NCBI GenBank assembly: GCA_019637685.1
Contig: JAHBVF010000016.1
Span: 1 to 64,000 of the forward strand
DNA: 64,000 nucleotides
Source: Caldilineaceae bacterium
GTDB lineage: Bacteria; Chloroflexota; Anaerolineae; Caldilineales; Caldilineaceae
Reading direction: 5' to 3'
Shown here: one piece after another, positions 63,001-64,000 of the stretch
Position numbering within the stretch: the stretch's first letter is position 1
How the letters are laid out: each line of letters begins with the position of its first letter
Notes under the pieces: generated by a model
What the model saw: the letters and a program-made list of their open reading frames with translations, nothing else
Database searches by the model: none
Told to the model about the DNA's origin: nothing
Made by a program: the position numbers and the translations under genes

Positions 63001-63543
63001 GATGGCGGTGGTGTGATCCCCCTGGCGGAGTGTGTAGTCCACCAGGCGCTGATAGCTTTGCAGGGCAAGGAAACGCAGCCGCTCCCGCTCGATGAGTGCC
63101 CACTGTTCAAAGCCCGACGCGCCGGAGATTTGAAACCCGGCCAAAAAATCGCCCCGATAACGGGCCAGGCTCTGGGCCAGCAGGGACGCACTGGCCGCGG
63201 ACAGATGCGGGCCAGCCGAGGCAATACCCGCTTCCAGTGCAGCCACATCCAGATCTAACCCGGCGCCGGGTGCAATGGAAAGCGCTTCGGGCGTGATGAG
63301 CAGACAGTCGCCGGCGTGGGCGCGCAGACGGGAAAGGACCGTGCGCAGGTTGGAGAGGGATTGGGCGGTGGAGCTGGCGTCCCAGAGCAGATCAGCCAGG
63401 AACTCCCGGCGCTGGGGGCCGGGGTTGCAGGCCAGATAAACGAGGAGGGCGATGGCCTTCTGGCTGCGCAGGCCGGTCAGGGGGCGATCGGCAAGGGTCA
63501 AGTTCAGCGTGCCCAGCAAATTGATTTGGAGTGATGCAGTCAT
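60085..63543 (-). CDS. BTAD/NB-ARC/TPR transcriptional regulator (SARP-LAL-like)
   Basis: 1152 residues. An OmpR-type winged-helix start (INLLGTLNLTLADRPLTGLRSQKAIALLVYLA, 1-90), a bacterial transcriptional activation domain (about 95-245), an NB-ARC ATPase (P-loop GEGGVGKSS about 301-309, LLLILDNFEHL Walker B, LTSRQP), then about a dozen TPR-like repeats to the C-terminus. These large regulators of the AfsR type combine signal-sensing repeats with ATP-driven activation. The target is unknown; the divergent delta-60 gene at 63744 is a candidate. Confidence 0.88.
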   Translation of the reverse strand: MTASLQINLLGTLNLTLADRPLTGLRSQKAIALLVYLACNPGPQRREFLADLLWDASSTAQSLSNLRTVLSRLRAHAGDCLLITPEALSIAPGAGLDLDVAALEAGIASAGPHLSAASASLLAQSLARYRGDFLAGFQISGASGFEQWALIERERLRFLALQSYQRLVDYTLRQGDHTTAIRLATDWLAVDPVDEEAHGQMLRALAYSGQRTAALAHYAGCHRLLAVELDIEPSQKLQELHRQISAGTLTAPSPPGPPVSTPRRNNLPQRLTSFVGRGEELSLVRSLLETPATRLVTLAGEGGVGKSSLALAVGHALAEARPDGVGFASLAEVEAQPLGTLGQRLANALAQSVGLVFSTTPGATEPSVQLFHHLRDRFLLLILDNFEHLTSGLPFITDLLHAAPNCQLLLTSRQPLLVAGESVVRLDGLSVPQENAPLPLPDTAYASIALFIERARQRKHTFTVSAQSRTVLARLCRLVAGNALALELAAAWVEHYSLPEMVAQLEANMLDFLTAPQFPIDERHRSLRHVMETSWRLLDTGPQEMLAQLSIFRGSFHRDAALEVTGFSLDVLVQLVNASLLQQNGAGRYELHEVVRQFAGERLAELPEGGNQSRKRHAHFYLALIGQVGRTSESLEDLTRELANVRHAWAWAVEEGDVIALAGASDGLWNFYLRKGLFQEAEEAFGQAIRGVQAMPENTPGRRQALASLRVAQAVFLNIRSRYPEAIAVAEEAIAFALQEESEAIIARGYLQWGTAHYRQGRYADAITQFQMALMAAQDAGLEGDQADVLRQLGVTFLEQGEFAQAQTHCEKALALYRRTGNRLGEGNTLTDLGWMCQRQQRFEEARGYLEAAERTQTAIDNRHGATIARLNLGIVQQMSGDFSAALDIYQQLFQDLSEQPDRYHHSLVNHSLGVLLSRMGDYAKARHHLMLALEIDRSTGDRGGLAWSYNALGLICNHLGEVRTGLAYHTQALEIGKAQGAATVEGIALLGIGQDMQALGQWAQARSAYDEAIAVQAQLKQNVRVMESRGGLACCLLALDEPAAALAQVEQVLAFLSTEPLLGAAQPALMYWNCYTVLRGLDDRRAPALLAEVFALVQNQASRIRDEQLRHAYLHKLPPHPAIVQEVASLRLLPRFGRVGERISKQRQGKW

Positions 63544-63743
63544 TGAATTGGCGTTGTTGGCTATGGGCGAAAGACCGTGCCTTTCATTCCGTGTGTCGGG
63601 GGTTTCAATTTGGGCCGAATTTTCGTCTATTGTATCACAGATCAGGTCGGGAAAGGATACGTGAAGCGCTGGTGAAGCGCTGTTTTTTTATGCTGGCGAT
63701 ACACACCCCTGTATCCGGCAAAGCTGTTCTGAAAGGACGAATA

Positions 63744-64000
63744 ATGAATCACCCACAATCTTCCATTGGCAATCGTCGTACCATTTCATTGACCGTGGGT
63801 CTCTGTCTATTGGCGGCTGCGATCCTGGCGCTGGCGCTGGCACCGACTGCCTGGGCCACTGTGCCTGCGGCCATCACGGCCAACGGCGATCTGGACCCGG
63901 CCTTTGACACGGACGGTCGGGTCAGTACTGATCTGGGCGGGGGCGAACGGGCCAATGGCATTGCCCAGCAGCCCGACGGCAGAATCGTCGCTGCCGGAAC
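63744..64000 (+). CDS. Exported delta-60 repeat protein, N-terminal part (runs off the window)
   Basis: At least 85 residues from ATG 63744, with GAAAGGA 8 bases upstream. A signal peptide (about 14-37, ending in WA) and the first repeat, DLDPAFDTDGRVSTDLG then ANGIAQQPDGRIVAAG, the delta-60/beta-propeller-like unit of secreted Chloroflexota and Gammaproteobacteria proteins. The rest lies beyond 64000. The 200 bases to the divergent regulator contain no clear promoter pair that I can defend. Confidence 0.8.
   Translation, partial: MNHPQSSIGNRRTISLTVGLCLLAAAILALALAPTAWATVPAAITANGDLDPAFDTDGRVSTDLGGGERANGIAQQPDGRIVAAG

Overview
The window looks like chromosomal DNA of a GC-rich bacterium of the phylum Chloroflexota, probably near Anaerolineae/Caldilineae. 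This is inferred from several features together: lipoproteins with Thr/Pro-rich 'PTATPT' linkers, an NADPH:F420 reductase-like gene, BTAD/NB-ARC/TPR regulators, delta-60 repeat proteins, a GH3-type adenylating enzyme, and the yqeY-pgpH-ybeY-dgkA order seen in Gram-positive-like lineages. I found no rRNA, tRNA or CRISPR array.

Layout. 1-12 kb is mostly housekeeping: an S41 protease-like protein, nadD and obg on the minus strand, a VTT membrane protein, yqeY-pgpH-ybeY-dgkA, a K+ channel, a CAP/LysM exoprotein and a sugar-importer type ATPase. 12-21 kb carries apgM and a sirtuin, then a minus-strand envelope block (DUF4012, DUF2723, Thr/Pro-rich protein, sugar transferase, GT2, sortase-like lipoprotein). 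21-27 kb has an F420 reductase, a sugar isomerase, an esterase and the K+ importer kup.

27.4-34.1 kb is a six-gene respiratory operon: napD, napA, a NapB-like protein that appears internally duplicated (four hemes), a tetraheme lipoprotein, an iron-sulfur subunit and an NrfD-type quinol-interacting membrane subunit. No NapC, NapG or NapH is present. The likely electron path is quinol, NrfD, FeS protein, multiheme cytochromes, NapA, nitrate.

34-51 kb holds sugar/sugar-acid catabolism (enolase-superfamily dehydratase, amidohydrolase, xylose isomerase, TDH-like dehydrogenase, FAD oxidoreductase), msrA, an RRM protein, a GH3 enzyme, an MFS carrier and a heterodimeric ABC exporter. Between the RRM gene and a Ca-binding-repeat protein lies the most striking item: a DsbA/FrnE-type oxidoreductase whose reading frame is complete only if an in-frame TGA at the first CxxC cysteine is read as selenocysteine (U-P-W-C). 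A SECIS-like hairpin sits at the right distance. An ordinary gene caller would start this gene late and lose the active site.

51-57 kb is accessory DNA: an intact insertion sequence with 15-bp inverted repeats and a 7-bp target duplication, a DUF433/DUF5615 toxin-antitoxin pair, three copies of a ~50-bp repeat, and an AT-richer pair encoding a Dam-type methylase and a ParB-like protein. 57-64 kb holds the tldE/tldD pair, a 1152-residue BTAD/NB-ARC/TPR regulator and the start of a delta-60 repeat protein. Several dispersed palindromic repeats lie in or next to genes; one is translated as part of a cytochrome N-terminus.
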